Assembly (NCBI GenBank): GCA_025655555.1
Contig: JAHXIQ010000002.1
Span: 496,001 to 560,000 of the forward strand
Source of the DNA: Candidatus Thiodiazotropha sp. (ex Myrtea sp. 'scaly one' KF741663)
GTDB taxonomy: Bacteria > Pseudomonadota > Gammaproteobacteria > Chromatiales > Chromatiaceae
DNA: 64,000 nucleotides
Direction: 5' to 3'
The notes beneath the pieces were generated by a model. That model saw nothing but the letters and a program-made list of their open reading frames with translations. It ran no database searches and was not told where the DNA came from. A program made the position numbers and the translations under genes. Shown in pieces: positions 29,481 to 38,500 of this stretch (within the stretch, counting starts at the first letter, position 1; each line of letters opens with the position of its first letter).

Positions 29481-29498
29481 CTGTCATCGTTGTGTAAC
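29481..29498 (+). promoter_or_regulatory. probable Pho box upstream of phoB
   Basis: CTGTCAT, four bases, then GTGTAAC: the first half is a perfect Pho half-site and the second matches 4 of 7. It lies about 35 bases before phoB, consistent with autoregulation. A weaker CTGTAAT repeat lies at 29451 across the preceding stop codon. Confidence 0.6.
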
Positions 29499-29531
29499 AA
29501 AGCTCCGGTTTAATGTGGCGCATCATGGGTC

Positions 29532-30239
29532 ATGATGGATGCTGAGATGACAATACCAAGAATTCTTGCGGTTGATGACGAGCCGGCTGTCGGTGAAATG
29601 TTGCGTTTCATCCTTGAGCAGGAGGGTTTTCAGGCCGATTTTGCGGAAGACGCCACACAGGCCATCAACCTGATCAGAAAATCCCGCCCCGATTTGATCC
29701 TGCTCGACTGGATGTTACCGGGCATGAGCGGCATTGAATTGGCCGGACGCCTGAAAAGCGACAGTGAGACTGAATCGATACCGATCATCATGCTCACCGC
29801 AAAAGGCGAAGAGAGCGATAAGGTTCGCGGACTCGATATCGGCGCCGAAGACTATGTGACCAAACCCTTTTCCGCCCGTGAGCTGCTGGCCAGAATTCGT
29901 TCCATATTGCGACGGGTTTCACCGTTGTTGGCGGGGGAGTCCCTGGAGTGCAACGGTCTGGTGCTCGATCCGGTGAGTCACCGGGTGACAGCAGATGAAG
30001 AAACCGTTGAACTCGGACCCACTGAGTTCCGCCTGTTGCACCATTTCATGACCCATCGTGAACGGGTCTTCTCCCGTAGTCAGTTGCTCGACCGGGTCTG
30101 GGGAACCAACGTCTACATCGAAGAGCGTACCGTGGATGTGCATATCCGCCGCCTGCGAAAAGCCCTGGAGCCGAGAGGAAAAGAGTCCGTGCTGCAGACG
30201 GTGCGTGGGGCCGGATACCGGTTTTCTGCCAAATCCTAA
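29532..30239 (+). CDS. phoB: phosphate regulon response regulator PhoB
   Basis: 235 residues: receiver domain with phosphoacceptor Asp59 in [10 protein letters not shown] and switch residues in MLTAKGEE and TKPFSAREL, then an OmpR-type winged helix ([39 protein letters not shown]). It activates phosphate starvation genes at Pho boxes. No phoR kinase gene follows; pstS comes next, so the partner kinase must be elsewhere. Of three possible ATG starts the first is given. Confidence 0.94.
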   Translation: MMDAEMTIPRILAVDDEPAVGEMLRFILEQEGFQADFAEDATQAINLIRKSRPDLILLDWMLPGMSGIELAGRLKSDSETESIPIIMLTAKGEESDKVRGLDIGAEDYVTKPFSARELLARIRSILRRVSPLLAGESLECNGLVLDPVSHRVTADEETVELGPTEFRLLHHFMTHRERVFSRSQLLDRVWGTNVYIEERTVDVHIRRLRKALEPRGKESVLQTVRGAGYRFSAKS

Positions 30240-30253
30240 CGGCGTCAACGCGA

Positions 30254-30293
30254 CGGTAACAAAACTGTCATTTCTCCCTCATCGAATGGTCAT
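30254..30293 (+). promoter_or_regulatory. four tandem Pho half-sites in the pstS promoter
   Basis: Half-sites start every 11 bases: CGGTAAC (30254), CTGTCAT (30265, perfect), CCCTCAT (30276), TGGTCAT (30287), each separated by four bases. A -10 element TATTCT lies at 30304-30309, about ten bases after the last one, the spacing expected when PhoB replaces the -35 contact. Confidence 0.88.
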
Positions 30294-30380
30294 ATCTGCG
30301 ACCTATTCTCTGCACAACTCAAGTTCAAACTAAATACCAAATTATCTGGTAATCATTGTCTCTAAGAGGAGAGAAACGTT

Positions 30381-31424
30381 ATGAAAAAGCTGATCTCAGC
30401 TGCGGTCGCCCTCTCGCTGACCGGTTTTGTTGGCATGGCATCCGCCCGCGATTACATCAGCGTGGTGGGTTCCTCCACTGTCTATCCGTTCGCCACCGTG
30501 GTGGCAGAGCAGTTCGGTAAAACCTCCAAGTTCAAGACGCCCAAGATCGAGTCCACCGGTTCCGGTGGCGGTCTGAAACTGTTTTGTGCGGGTGCGGGCG
30601 TCGAGCATCCGGATATCACCAACGCTTCCCGTCGTATCAAGAAGTCTGAAATCGAGCGCTGCGCCGGCAACGGCATCAACGATATTATCGAAGTGAAAGT
30701 CGGTTATGACGGTATCGCTCTGGCCAACTCCAAGGCTGCTCCGCAGTTCTCTGTGACCCGCAAAGACATCTTTCTGGCACTGGCCAAAGAGGTGCCGGAT
30801 CCCAAGGCTCCTGAGGACGGCAAGCTGGTAGCCAATCCCTACCAGACCTGGAAGGAGGTAAACGCCAGCCTGCCTGACATGGCTATCGAAGTGCTGGGTC
30901 CTCCTCCCACTTCCGGTACCCGCGATGCCTTCGCTGAGCTGGCAATGGAGGGTGGCTGTAAGAAGATCGGTTGGATCAAGGCCATGAAGAAGAAAAACAA
31001 AAAGCTGTACAAGTCGATCTGCCACACCGTGCGTGAAGACGGTAAATACATCGAGGCTGGAGAAAACGACAACCTGATCGTGCAGAAACTGGAAGCCAAC
31101 AAAGGCGCCCTGGGTGTCTTCGGATACAGCTTCCTGGATCAGAACTCAGACAAGGTACAGGGTTCACTGGTTGACGGTGTTGCACCGACCTTCGAGCTGA
31201 TCGCCGACGGCAGCTATCCGGTTTCCCGCCCGCTCTACTTCTACGTGAAGAAAGCGCACGTGGGCAAGATCCCCGGTATTAGCGAATATTTGGCCGAGTT
31301 CACCAGCGATAAAGCCTGGGGCGATGAAGGCTATCTGGCCGACAAGGGTCTGATCCCGATGCCTACTGAAGAGCGTAAGGCCTTCAAGAGTGATGTTGAA
31401 GGATTGGAAAACCTGAAACTCTGA
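30381..31424 (+). CDS. pstS: phosphate-binding periplasmic protein PstS
   Basis: 347 residues with a signal peptide ending near ASARDY. VVGSSTVYPFATVVAE and ESTGSGGGLKLFC hold the phosphate-binding Ser/Gly residues, and GPPPTSGTRDAF the Arg-Asp pair. It delivers phosphate to PstCAB. Strong ribosome site (GGAGAG) upstream. The gene is followed by a rho-independent terminator before pstC, which would keep PstS more abundant than the membrane parts. Confidence 0.97.
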   Translation: MKKLISAAVALSLTGFVGMASARDYISVVGSSTVYPFATVVAEQFGKTSKFKTPKIESTGSGGGLKLFCAGAGVEHPDITNASRRIKKSEIERCAGNGINDIIEVKVGYDGIALANSKAAPQFSVTRKDIFLALAKEVPDPKAPEDGKLVANPYQTWKEVNASLPDMAIEVLGPPPTSGTRDAFAELAMEGGCKKIGWIKAMKKKNKKLYKSICHTVREDGKYIEAGENDNLIVQKLEANKGALGVFGYSFLDQNSDKVQGSLVDGVAPTFELIADGSYPVSRPLYFYVKKAHVGKIPGISEYLAEFTSDKAWGDEGYLADKGLIPMPTEERKAFKSDVEGLENLKL

Positions 31425-31445
31425 TACCGGCACTAAGCTGCAGGA

Positions 31446-31480
31446 AGCGGCTGCTTGGGGTCAGGCAGCCGCTTTTTTTG
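31446..31480 (+). terminator. rho-independent terminator between pstS and pstC
   Basis: AGCGGCTGC (31446-31454) pairs with GCAGCCGCT (31465-31473), followed by seven T. It lies about 20 bases after the pstS stop and 14 before pstC. Partial read-through is expected to set the PstS to PstCAB ratio. Confidence 0.9.
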
Positions 31481-31493
31481 ACTGGAAGCTGTA

Positions 31494-32876
31494 ATGCATA
31501 CCTCGACACTGATTATCGTACTGCTGGGACTGATGTCCCTGGCGTACTACCTGGGTAGGAAGCGCTCTCTGAATCTGGTCTCCGGCCGGGTCAGGGACCT
31601 GCATTCGCTGCCGTCCTACTACGGACTGCATACCGCGCTCTGGTGTGGGATACCGGCAATACTGCTGCTGGTTGTCTGGATCTCTTTTGAGGGATCGGTC
31701 GTGACCAGTTTGGTGGTGGATTCACTGCCGCAGGAGACACAGAACCTGCCGTCGGAGCGCCTCAATCTGGTACTCAACGATATCCGCAATCTTGCCACAG
31801 GCGACATAGTCTCCACTACCGTGGACGAGAATATGCAGCAGGCGGCAGATCACTACGCCAGACTGCAGAGCATCAGCCACATGGCTATGTTTGTGGCAGC
31901 GCTTTCGCTGGCGATCCTCGCTGGTTTTATTGCTCACCGTTCCATCAGCCGTCAACAACGGGCGAGAAATCGTGTTGAGAAAGCGGTGAACTTCTTTCTC
32001 CTCTCCAGCTCCACGCTGGCGATATTTACTACCATCGGCATTGTATTGTCGGTGCTGTTCGAGTCGCTCCGGTTCTTTCAACAGATACCGGTTACAGATT
32101 TTATTTTCGGTCTGGAGTGGTCTCCCCAGACTGCCATCCGGGCCGACCAGGTGGGTTCGTCGGGTGTCTTCGGCGCCATTCCTCTGTTTGCCGGTACCTT
32201 TCTGATTACGCTGATCGCGATGGTCGTTGCGGTACCGATCGGGTTGTTGTCTGCCATCTATATGGCCGAGTACGCCGGTCGCCATTTCCGTAGTCTGGCC
32301 AAGCCGGTGTTGGAAGTATTGGCAGGTATTCCCACCGTGGTTTACGGCTTTTTCGCAGCTTTGACGGTCGCGCCGTTTTTTCGCGATATGGGAGCCTCAC
32401 TCGGTCTGGGTGTCTCTTCCGAGTCGGCCCTGGCGGCGGGCGTTGTCATGGGCATCATGATCATCCCCTTTATCTCCTCCCTGTCCGATGACGTCATCAA
32501 TGCGGTGCCGCAGGCTATGCGGGATGGTTCCTACGGCCTGGGCGCTACCCGTTCAGAGACCATCCGTCAGGTGATTATCCCCGCTGCATTGCCCGGCATC
32601 GTGGGTGGTGTTCTATTGGCGGTCTCCCGCGCCATCGGCGAAACCATGATCGTGGTGATGGCGGCTGGGCTCTCCGCCAATCTCACAGCCAATCCGCTGG
32701 AAGCAGTCACCACCGTTACAGTGCAGATCGTCACCTTGCTGGTCGGTGATCAGGAGTTTGACAGTGCCAAGACCCTGGCTGCATTCGCGCTGGCCCTGGT
32801 GCTGTTTGTCATCACCCTGGCCCTCAACATGATCGCACTGTATATCGTGCGCAAATATCGTGAACAGTATGAATAA
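31494..32876 (+). CDS. pstC: phosphate ABC transporter permease PstC
   Basis: 460 residues, longer than the E. coli protein because of an N-terminal extension of about 130 residues with two or three extra helices and a periplasmic stretch. The permease core begins near residue 230, with LAGIPTVVYGFFAALTVAP and the EAA-like loop DGSYGLGATRSETIRQVIIPAALPG (shortened: LGATRSETIRQVIIPAA). Forms the phosphate channel with PstA. Overlaps pstA by eight bases. Confidence 0.95.
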   Translation: MHTSTLIIVLLGLMSLAYYLGRKRSLNLVSGRVRDLHSLPSYYGLHTALWCGIPAILLLVVWISFEGSVVTSLVVDSLPQETQNLPSERLNLVLNDIRNLATGDIVSTTVDENMQQAADHYARLQSISHMAMFVAALSLAILAGFIAHRSISRQQRARNRVEKAVNFFLLSSSTLAIFTTIGIVLSVLFESLRFFQQIPVTDFIFGLEWSPQTAIRADQVGSSGVFGAIPLFAGTFLITLIAMVVAVPIGLLSAIYMAEYAGRHFRSLAKPVLEVLAGIPTVVYGFFAALTVAPFFRDMGASLGLGVSSESALAAGVVMGIMIIPFISSLSDDVINAVPQAMRDGSYGLGATRSETIRQVIIPAALPGIVGGVLLAVSRAIGETMIVVMAAGLSANLTANPLEAVTTVTVQIVTLLVGDQEFDSAKTLAAFALALVLFVITLALNMIALYIVRKYREQYE

Positions 32877-34167
32877 TCAGCAGCAACAACATGAGCGGAG
32901 CATGTCGCGGGTTGAGAAAGGCCTGGCACGCCGCTATCGCCAGGAGAGAAACTTCAAACGGCTAGGTCTGGGCGCTATTCTGCTGGGACTGCTTTTTGTT
33001 TCGTTCCTCTTTATCAGCATCTTTGCCAATGGCTACACGGCATTCCAGCAGACCTTCATCAAACTGGATGTGTTTTACGATCCTGAGATGATCGCGCCGG
33101 TGGGAGAGACCGATCCCGATGTACTCTCAGCCGGCAACTATGGCGGCTTGGTCAAGGCGACGATGCGGGAGCTGTTTCCCTCTGTGACCAATCGCCGCGA
33201 TAAGAAGAAACTCTACGGGTTGATCAGTACCGGGGCTGCGTTTCAGATACGTGAGCGGGTCATGCAGGATCCGTCGGTGATCGGTCAGCGGGAGAGCATG
33301 TGGGTACCTGCTGATGACGATGTGGATATGCTCATCAAGGGACATATCGATCTGAACCTGCCGGAAAGCGACCGGCGTATCAAAGATGACCAGCTGTCCT
33401 GGATTCAGGGAATGCAGGAAGACGGGCGTGTCGAGAAGCGTTTCAATACCACTTTCTTTACCGCTGGTGATTCGCGTGAACCGGAACTCTCAGGTATCAA
33501 GGGTGCGGCCGTGGGTTCTTTCTTTACGTTGCTGATCTGTTTGGCGATCTCTTTTCCGGTGGGTGTGGCAGCAGCGGTCTATCTGGAAGAGGTTGCCCCG
33601 AAGAACCGCTGGACCGATCTCATCGAGGTCAATATCAATAACCTGGCCGCTGTACCCTCTATCGTCTTCGGTCTGCTGGGTCTGGCGGTCTTTATCAACT
33701 TCTTCGGACTGCCGCGCTCGGTGCCCCTGGTGGGTGGTCTGGTGCTGGCTCTGATGACGCTGCCGACCATCATCATCGCCAGCCGTGCTGCACTGAAGTC
33801 GGTACCGCCTTCAATTAGAGAGGCGGCCTTAGGTGTAGGTGCATCACCGATGCAGACGATTACCCATCATGTGCTGCCTTTGGCGCTGCCCGGCATGCTG
33901 ACCGGCACCATCATCGGCATGGCTCAGGCCCTGGGTGAGACAGCTCCGCTTCTCATGATCGGCATGGTGGCATTTATTGTGGATATCCCCGGTGGCGCAA
34001 TGGATCCGTCTGCGGTACTGCCGGTGCAGATCTATCTTTGGGCAGACAGCCCTGAGCGTGCGTTTGTCGAGAGAACATCGGCAGCCATCATGGTGTTACT
34101 GGCCTTTTTGATCAGCATGAATCTGCTGGCCGTATGGCTGAGAAAGAAATTTGAGCGTCGCTGGTGA
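32869..34167 (+). CDS. pstA: phosphate ABC transporter permease PstA, long form
   Basis: About 432 residues. After the first membrane helix (about 30-55) there is a periplasmic insert of roughly 140 residues, like the DUF3333 extension of alpha-proteobacterial-type PstA. The core has AAVPSIVFGLLGLAVFINF and the coupling loop ALGVGASPMQTITHHVLPLA. The ATG at 32869 overlaps the pstC stop; a GTG nine bases earlier is possible. Confidence 0.94.
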   Translation: MNNQQQQHERSMSRVEKGLARRYRQERNFKRLGLGAILLGLLFVSFLFISIFANGYTAFQQTFIKLDVFYDPEMIAPVGETDPDVLSAGNYGGLVKATMRELFPSVTNRRDKKKLYGLISTGAAFQIRERVMQDPSVIGQRESMWVPADDDVDMLIKGHIDLNLPESDRRIKDDQLSWIQGMQEDGRVEKRFNTTFFTAGDSREPELSGIKGAAVGSFFTLLICLAISFPVGVAAAVYLEEVAPKNRWTDLIEVNINNLAAVPSIVFGLLGLAVFINFFGLPRSVPLVGGLVLALMTLPTIIIASRAALKSVPPSIREAALGVGASPMQTITHHVLPLALPGMLTGTIIGMAQALGETAPLLMIGMVAFIVDIPGGAMDPSAVLPVQIYLWADSPERAFVERTSAAIMVLLAFLISMNLLAVWLRKKFERRW

Positions 34168-34190
34168 GCAGGACGCAAGCGAGGTGAAAG

Positions 34191-35075
34191 GTGGATGAAG
34201 TGATCAACCGTAATAGCACGATTGCCCCTGAGTTAAAGACCGGCTCAGGTTCAGAGGTCGGCATGCGCGTTTTGAAAGAGAGTCAAACTAGCGGCACTGT
34301 CGGCGACATCTATGTGGATGATCCCCGCATGACCTGTCGAAACGTCAATGTCTATTACGGCGACAAGCAGGCGATATTCGATATCGATCTCGACATCGCC
34401 AAGAACCAGGTGATCTCCATGATCGGTCCGTCCGGTTGTGGCAAGTCGACCTTTCTGCGTTGCCTCAATCGCATGAATGACACCATCGACATCTGCAAGG
34501 TCACCGGCCAGATCAAGATGGAGGGTCAGGATATTTATGACGGCGGACTCGACGTGGTGCCTTTGCGTGCCAGTGTCGGCATGGTGTTCCAGAAGCCAAA
34601 CCCCTTTCCCAAATCGATCTACGACAACATCGGTTATGGCCCGAGAATTCACGGATTGAACGATGACAAGGATCATCTCGATGAGATCGTCGAGACCTCG
34701 CTTAAAAAGGCGGGTCTCTGGGAGGAGGTCAAGGATCGTCTCGACCAGCCGGGTACCGGTCTCTCCGGTGGGCAGCAACAGCGCCTCTGTATTGCCCGCG
34801 CCATTGCGGTGAGCCCGGAGGTGATTCTGATGGACGAGCCCTGTTCGGCACTCGACCCCATCGCCACGGCAAAAATCGAAGAGTTGATCGATGAGCTGCG
34901 CGAGAATTATACGATCGCCATCGTCACCCACTCCATGCAACAGGCGGCACGGGTGAGTCAGCGCACGGCCTATTTTCATCTGGGCAAATTGATCGAAGTG
35001 GGAGAGACGGACCAGATCTTCACTGCCCCGCGACACAGATTGACGGAAGACTATATAACCGGCCGCTTCGGCTGA
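34191..35075 (+). CDS. pstB: phosphate ABC transporter ATP-binding protein PstB
   Basis: 294 residues with an N-terminal tail of about 45 residues. Walker [10 protein letters not shown] (79-87), signature [14 protein letters not shown], Walker [14 protein letters not shown], switch His in IVTHSMQQ. Energises phosphate uptake. GTG start with GAGG upstream. Confidence 0.97.
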   Translation: MDEVINRNSTIAPELKTGSGSEVGMRVLKESQTSGTVGDIYVDDPRMTCRNVNVYYGDKQAIFDIDLDIAKNQVISMIGPSGCGKSTFLRCLNRMNDTIDICKVTGQIKMEGQDIYDGGLDVVPLRASVGMVFQKPNPFPKSIYDNIGYGPRIHGLNDDKDHLDEIVETSLKKAGLWEEVKDRLDQPGTGLSGGQQQRLCIARAIAVSPEVILMDEPCSALDPIATAKIEELIDELRENYTIAIVTHSMQQAARVSQRTAYFHLGKLIEVGETDQIFTAPRHRLTEDYITGRFG

Positions 35076-35088
35076 TGGTGAGCAGAGT

Positions 35089-35814
35089 ATGAATGAGATG
35101 ATTAGCGGCCATACCGTAAAGGCCTATAACCAAGAGTTGAAGACCATCAACCAGCTGGCCATCAAGCTGGGAGAGTTGGGACTGGATCAGTTGCGGCGAG
35201 CGGTCAAGACCCTGAAGGAAGAAGATACCAAGGCGGCCGGCCAGGTCATCGACCGTGATCAGAAACTGAACGCAATCGATGTGCAGGCTGACGAAGAGAT
35301 CATCCGGCTCATCGCCAAGCGTCAACCCGTGGCCAAGGACTTGCGCGATATCCTCACCGTACAGAAGACGATCGCAGACCTGGAGCGGGTAGGTGACGAG
35401 GCACGAAAGATCGCCAATCTCACTATCCACTTTTTCGACAATGGCAAGACACCGCCGGGTAATGAGATTCTGCGTGATATCTACAGCATGGCGGAGTTCG
35501 TTGACCAGATGCTCGTGCAGAGCCTGGAGGCATTCTCTGAACTCAACCTGCACAAGGCATTGGAAGTGATCAAGAGAGACGAGAAACTCTATGAGGAGTT
35601 TCGCGATGCCCTACGGCGGCTTTCTACCTTTATCATGGAAGATTCCCGTAGCGTTGGCCATGCTGTTGATATCGTGCTTGCTTTGCGGGCATTGGAACGC
35701 ATCGGCGGTCATGCCAAGAACATTGGCGGCTTCGTGATCTTCCTCGTTACCGGCAAGGATGTGCGCCATGAGGATCTCAATATGATTGCAGCGGAGATTG
35801 CCGATAGGCTTTGA
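35089..35814 (+). CDS. phoU: phosphate signalling protein PhoU
   Basis: 241 residues made of two three-helix bundles, each with the metal-binding pattern seen as DVQADEEIIRLIAKRQPVAKDLR (shortened: EEIIRLIAKRQPVAKDLR) and ALRALERIGGHAKNIGGF. PhoU passes the transport state of Pst to the phosphate sensor and represses the Pho response. It closes the pst operon. Confidence 0.97.
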   Translation: MNEMISGHTVKAYNQELKTINQLAIKLGELGLDQLRRAVKTLKEEDTKAAGQVIDRDQKLNAIDVQADEEIIRLIAKRQPVAKDLRDILTVQKTIADLERVGDEARKIANLTIHFFDNGKTPPGNEILRDIYSMAEFVDQMLVQSLEAFSELNLHKALEVIKRDEKLYEEFRDALRRLSTFIMEDSRSVGHAVDIVLALRALERIGGHAKNIGGFVIFLVTGKDVRHEDLNMIAAEIADRL

Positions 35815-35828
35815 TTGTTTGAGAAAAT

Positions 35829-35845
35829 GTGCGGCAGGCCGCACC
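35829..35845. repeat. short palindromic repeat, GTGCGGC family
   Basis: GTGCGGCAGGCCGCACC lies between the convergent phoU and priA genes. It belongs to the same family as the copies at 47434, 47555 and 48139 and may act as a transcription stop for both genes. Confidence 0.6.
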
Positions 35846-35853
35846 AATAAAAT

Positions 35854-38061
35854 CTAAAGCATCTCCATCGGATCCACATCGATAGACCAGCGAACTTTGC
35901 GCGCCTCAGGGAGCGTGATCAATTCCGGTACCCACTGGGCAAGCCATTGGTGCAGCGGTTTGCGCTGACTCGATTGCACCAGCAGATGGGCCCGTATGCG
36001 ACCCGCCCTGCGTTCCATTGGCGCCGGTACCGGTCCCCAAAGCTCAATCTGATCGGCACCGTTCAGGGACTTGCCGACTGCTGCTGCGCGGTGAAGAAAC
36101 TCGATGGGATCACTCGCCTTGGTCGATTCCGCCCGGATCAATACCTGGTGGGAAAAAGGAGGCAGGAGTGCAAGCCGACGTTCCGCCAAAGCCTCTTTAG
36201 AGAAGGCGCTATATCCCTGACGTGTCAGTATCTGCATCAGAGGATGTTCGGGATGACGGGTCTGGATCAGCACCCGCCCTGGCCGTGCCGCCCGTCCTGC
36301 CCGGCCGGATACCTGTAGGATCAATTGCGCCATTCTCTCCGACGCCCGATAGTCGGCACCGAACAGTCCCTGGTCCACATCGAGAATCCCCACCAGAGTA
36401 ACGTCGGGAAAGTGGTGTCCCTTGGCCAGCATCTGAGTACCCAGCAGCAGTGGGTAGGCACCTGAGTGAATGCCTTCGAGGAGCTTTTCCAATGCTCCCT
36501 TGCGGCTGGTGGAGTCCTTATCGATTCTCGCCAGCGGCGCCTCTGGAAAAAGATTTCCCAACCGCTCCTCAATCTGTTCCGTACCCTGACCGATGGTGCG
36601 AAGATCCGGGCTGCCGCATTCGGGACACTGCTGGGGAACACGACGCTGATGACCGCAATGGTGGCACCAGAGCATATTCTGCTTTCGATGGTGGGTCATG
36701 CGGGCGTCGCAGCGCGGACAGTCGGTCAGCCAGCCACAGGCATGACAGGTCAACATGGGGGCATAGCCGCGCCGGTTGAGAAACAGCATCACCTGCTCTT
36801 TATTGGAGAGGGCTGTTCTGATCTCGTTGATCATCGCCGGTGAGAGCCCGCCATCCAGCGGCACAGAGCGGATGTCGATGAGATGCATATCGGGCAGGCT
36901 GGCATCGGCCACCCGATTCGGCAGATCGAGTTGTTGGTAGCGGCCCTCTTCGGCGTTACGCAATGACTCCAGGGAAGGAGTAGCCGAGCCGAGCAACACC
37001 GGGCAACCGGCCTGCTGTCCCCTTACCAGGGCCAGATCACGGGCGGAGTAACGAAACCCCTCCTGCTGCTTATAGGAGAGATCATGCTCCTCATCGACCA
37101 CCACCAACCCGAGATCGGGCATAGGAGTGAAGACAGCGGAACGTGTCCCCAGCAACACCTGTTTGTTGCCAAGGCGCAGATCATGCCAGACCGCTTCACG
37201 CTCACCATCGGCCAGCGCGGAGTGGAGCAGGGCAACCTGATGACCGAGACGTTGTTTGAAACGATCCATCAGTTGAGGGGTCAGGCCGATCTCCGGCACC
37301 AGCACCAGCACCTGCCTTCCCTGAGCCAGAACAGCTTCGATGAGACACAAATAGACTTCGGTCTTGCCGCTGCCGGTCACACCGTTCAAAAGAAAGGGTA
37401 TGAATTCGTTCAGCCTGGCGCTGACCTGATCGACGGCAGCCTGTTGGGCCGGGTTAAGCGGATGCCGATGTTGTTCGTTATCATCGCTTTGATTCGATGG
37501 CACCAGATGGCAACGCTCAATCCAGCCCCGCGCATTGAGACTGCGCAAAACGCTATCCGAAGCACCTGACGACGCAATGAGTTCAGCTTTTAGTAACCCA
37601 TCAGTATGGACCGACAAGGTCTGCATCACTGCCAATTGCTTGGGTGCGCGGGAGAGCTTGGCAATATCAGCCTGCCGTCCGGTGGCTGACAGTCGCCATG
37701 CCTCGGGCCGGGCCAATGAGATCGCTCGCGTCTTACGAAGGTTGACCGGCAGGGCCTGAAAGATCACATCCCCAAGCGGGTGTTGATAATAGTCAGCCGC
37801 CCACTGCAGCAACCGCATCTCCTTCTCGTTCAGCAGCGGCCCATCGTCGAGTTGCCGGGTAGCCCGCTTGAGACGTTCCCGGGGTAGTTCACTGCTGTCG
37901 CTGATACCGATCAAAAGACCGGTTCGGCCACCTCTGCCGAAGGGTACCTGGAAGCGGGTGCCGATGATGGGCAATTGAGACATGCCCACGGGCATCAGGT
38001 AGTCAAACAGGGTGCGCAAAGGACCGGAGAGGGCGATGCGGAGTATGGGCTCAGAAACCAT
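35854..38061 (-). CDS. priA: primosomal protein N' (replication restart helicase)
   Basis: 735 residues. Walker A GVTGSGKTEVYL, Walker B DEEHDLSYKQ, and a zinc-binding insertion with paired cysteines (CHACGWLTDCPRC, CHHCGHQ, CPECGS). Helicase motifs V and VI are in VDQGLFGADYRASER and QVSGRAGRAARPG. PriA restarts stalled replication forks by loading the primosome. Its upstream side faces the DnaA-box-rich spacer at 38062-38500. Confidence 0.98.
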   Translation of the reverse strand: MVSEPILRIALSGPLRTLFDYLMPVGMSQLPIIGTRFQVPFGRGGRTGLLIGISDSSELPRERLKRATRQLDDGPLLNEKEMRLLQWAADYYQHPLGDVIFQALPVNLRKTRAISLARPEAWRLSATGRQADIAKLSRAPKQLAVMQTLSVHTDGLLKAELIASSGASDSVLRSLNARGWIERCHLVPSNQSDDNEQHRHPLNPAQQAAVDQVSARLNEFIPFLLNGVTGSGKTEVYLCLIEAVLAQGRQVLVLVPEIGLTPQLMDRFKQRLGHQVALLHSALADGEREAVWHDLRLGNKQVLLGTRSAVFTPMPDLGLVVVDEEHDLSYKQQEGFRYSARDLALVRGQQAGCPVLLGSATPSLESLRNAEEGRYQQLDLPNRVADASLPDMHLIDIRSVPLDGGLSPAMINEIRTALSNKEQVMLFLNRRGYAPMLTCHACGWLTDCPRCDARMTHHRKQNMLWCHHCGHQRRVPQQCPECGSPDLRTIGQGTEQIEERLGNLFPEAPLARIDKDSTSRKGALEKLLEGIHSGAYPLLLGTQMLAKGHHFPDVTLVGILDVDQGLFGADYRASERMAQLILQVSGRAGRAARPGRVLIQTRHPEHPLMQILTRQGYSAFSKEALAERRLALLPPFSHQVLIRAESTKASDPIEFLHRAAAVGKSLNGADQIELWGPVPAPMERRAGRIRAHLLVQSSQRKPLHQWLAQWVPELITLPEARKVRWSIDVDPMEML

Positions 38062-38136
38062 GGCGGGACTGTATCATGGTTGCAAAAAAATCGGTCTAAA
38101 AATGGTTAAGTGATTGTCCTGACATGGGAAAAGGGT

Positions 38137-38351
38137 TTTTCCACAGATCATGTGGATAACTTTGTGCATAATATCCTGTGATAGCTGTGAAAGTGTTGTT
38201 TGTATTGGAGTTGTGTTGAATTGACCAAATATTTAGCAACTTTGTTAAGTCCTTTTATTACAATGAGTTGCGCAATATTAATACATGCTTATGGTGTGAT
38301 AGGGTAATAACCATGAATGTTGTGTTGCAACAATCTTAACGATGTGCATAA
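38137..38351. promoter_or_regulatory. cluster of DnaA-box matches in an AT-rich spacer
   Basis: Four sites fit the TTWTNCACA DnaA box: TTTTCCACA at 38137 on the plus strand, and on the minus strand TTATCCACA (38151-38159), TTATGCACA (38163-38171) and TTATGCACA (38343-38351). The first three are packed within 35 bases, and an AT-rich stretch (about 38200-38300) lies between them and the last. The spacer from 38062 to 38500 has no gene. This could be a replication origin or a DnaA-titrating or regulatory site. Confidence 0.55.
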
Positions 38352-38500
38352 ACCTTCGGTCAATCGGTCAGTAACCACTTACATACCAGAAAAACAGAGC
38401 TAAAAACTCGGCTATTTCTTTGGTGTCGTAAAAAAGAGACATTCGGTCGTATCACCTGATATTCTGACCAGGGACAGACCGTCAAAAAGGAGCGAGGCCC

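Noticed and set aside
34251-35036. 261-codon frame on the minus strand
   Set aside because: It mirrors pstB; the composition is that of an antisense shadow and no ribosome site is seen.
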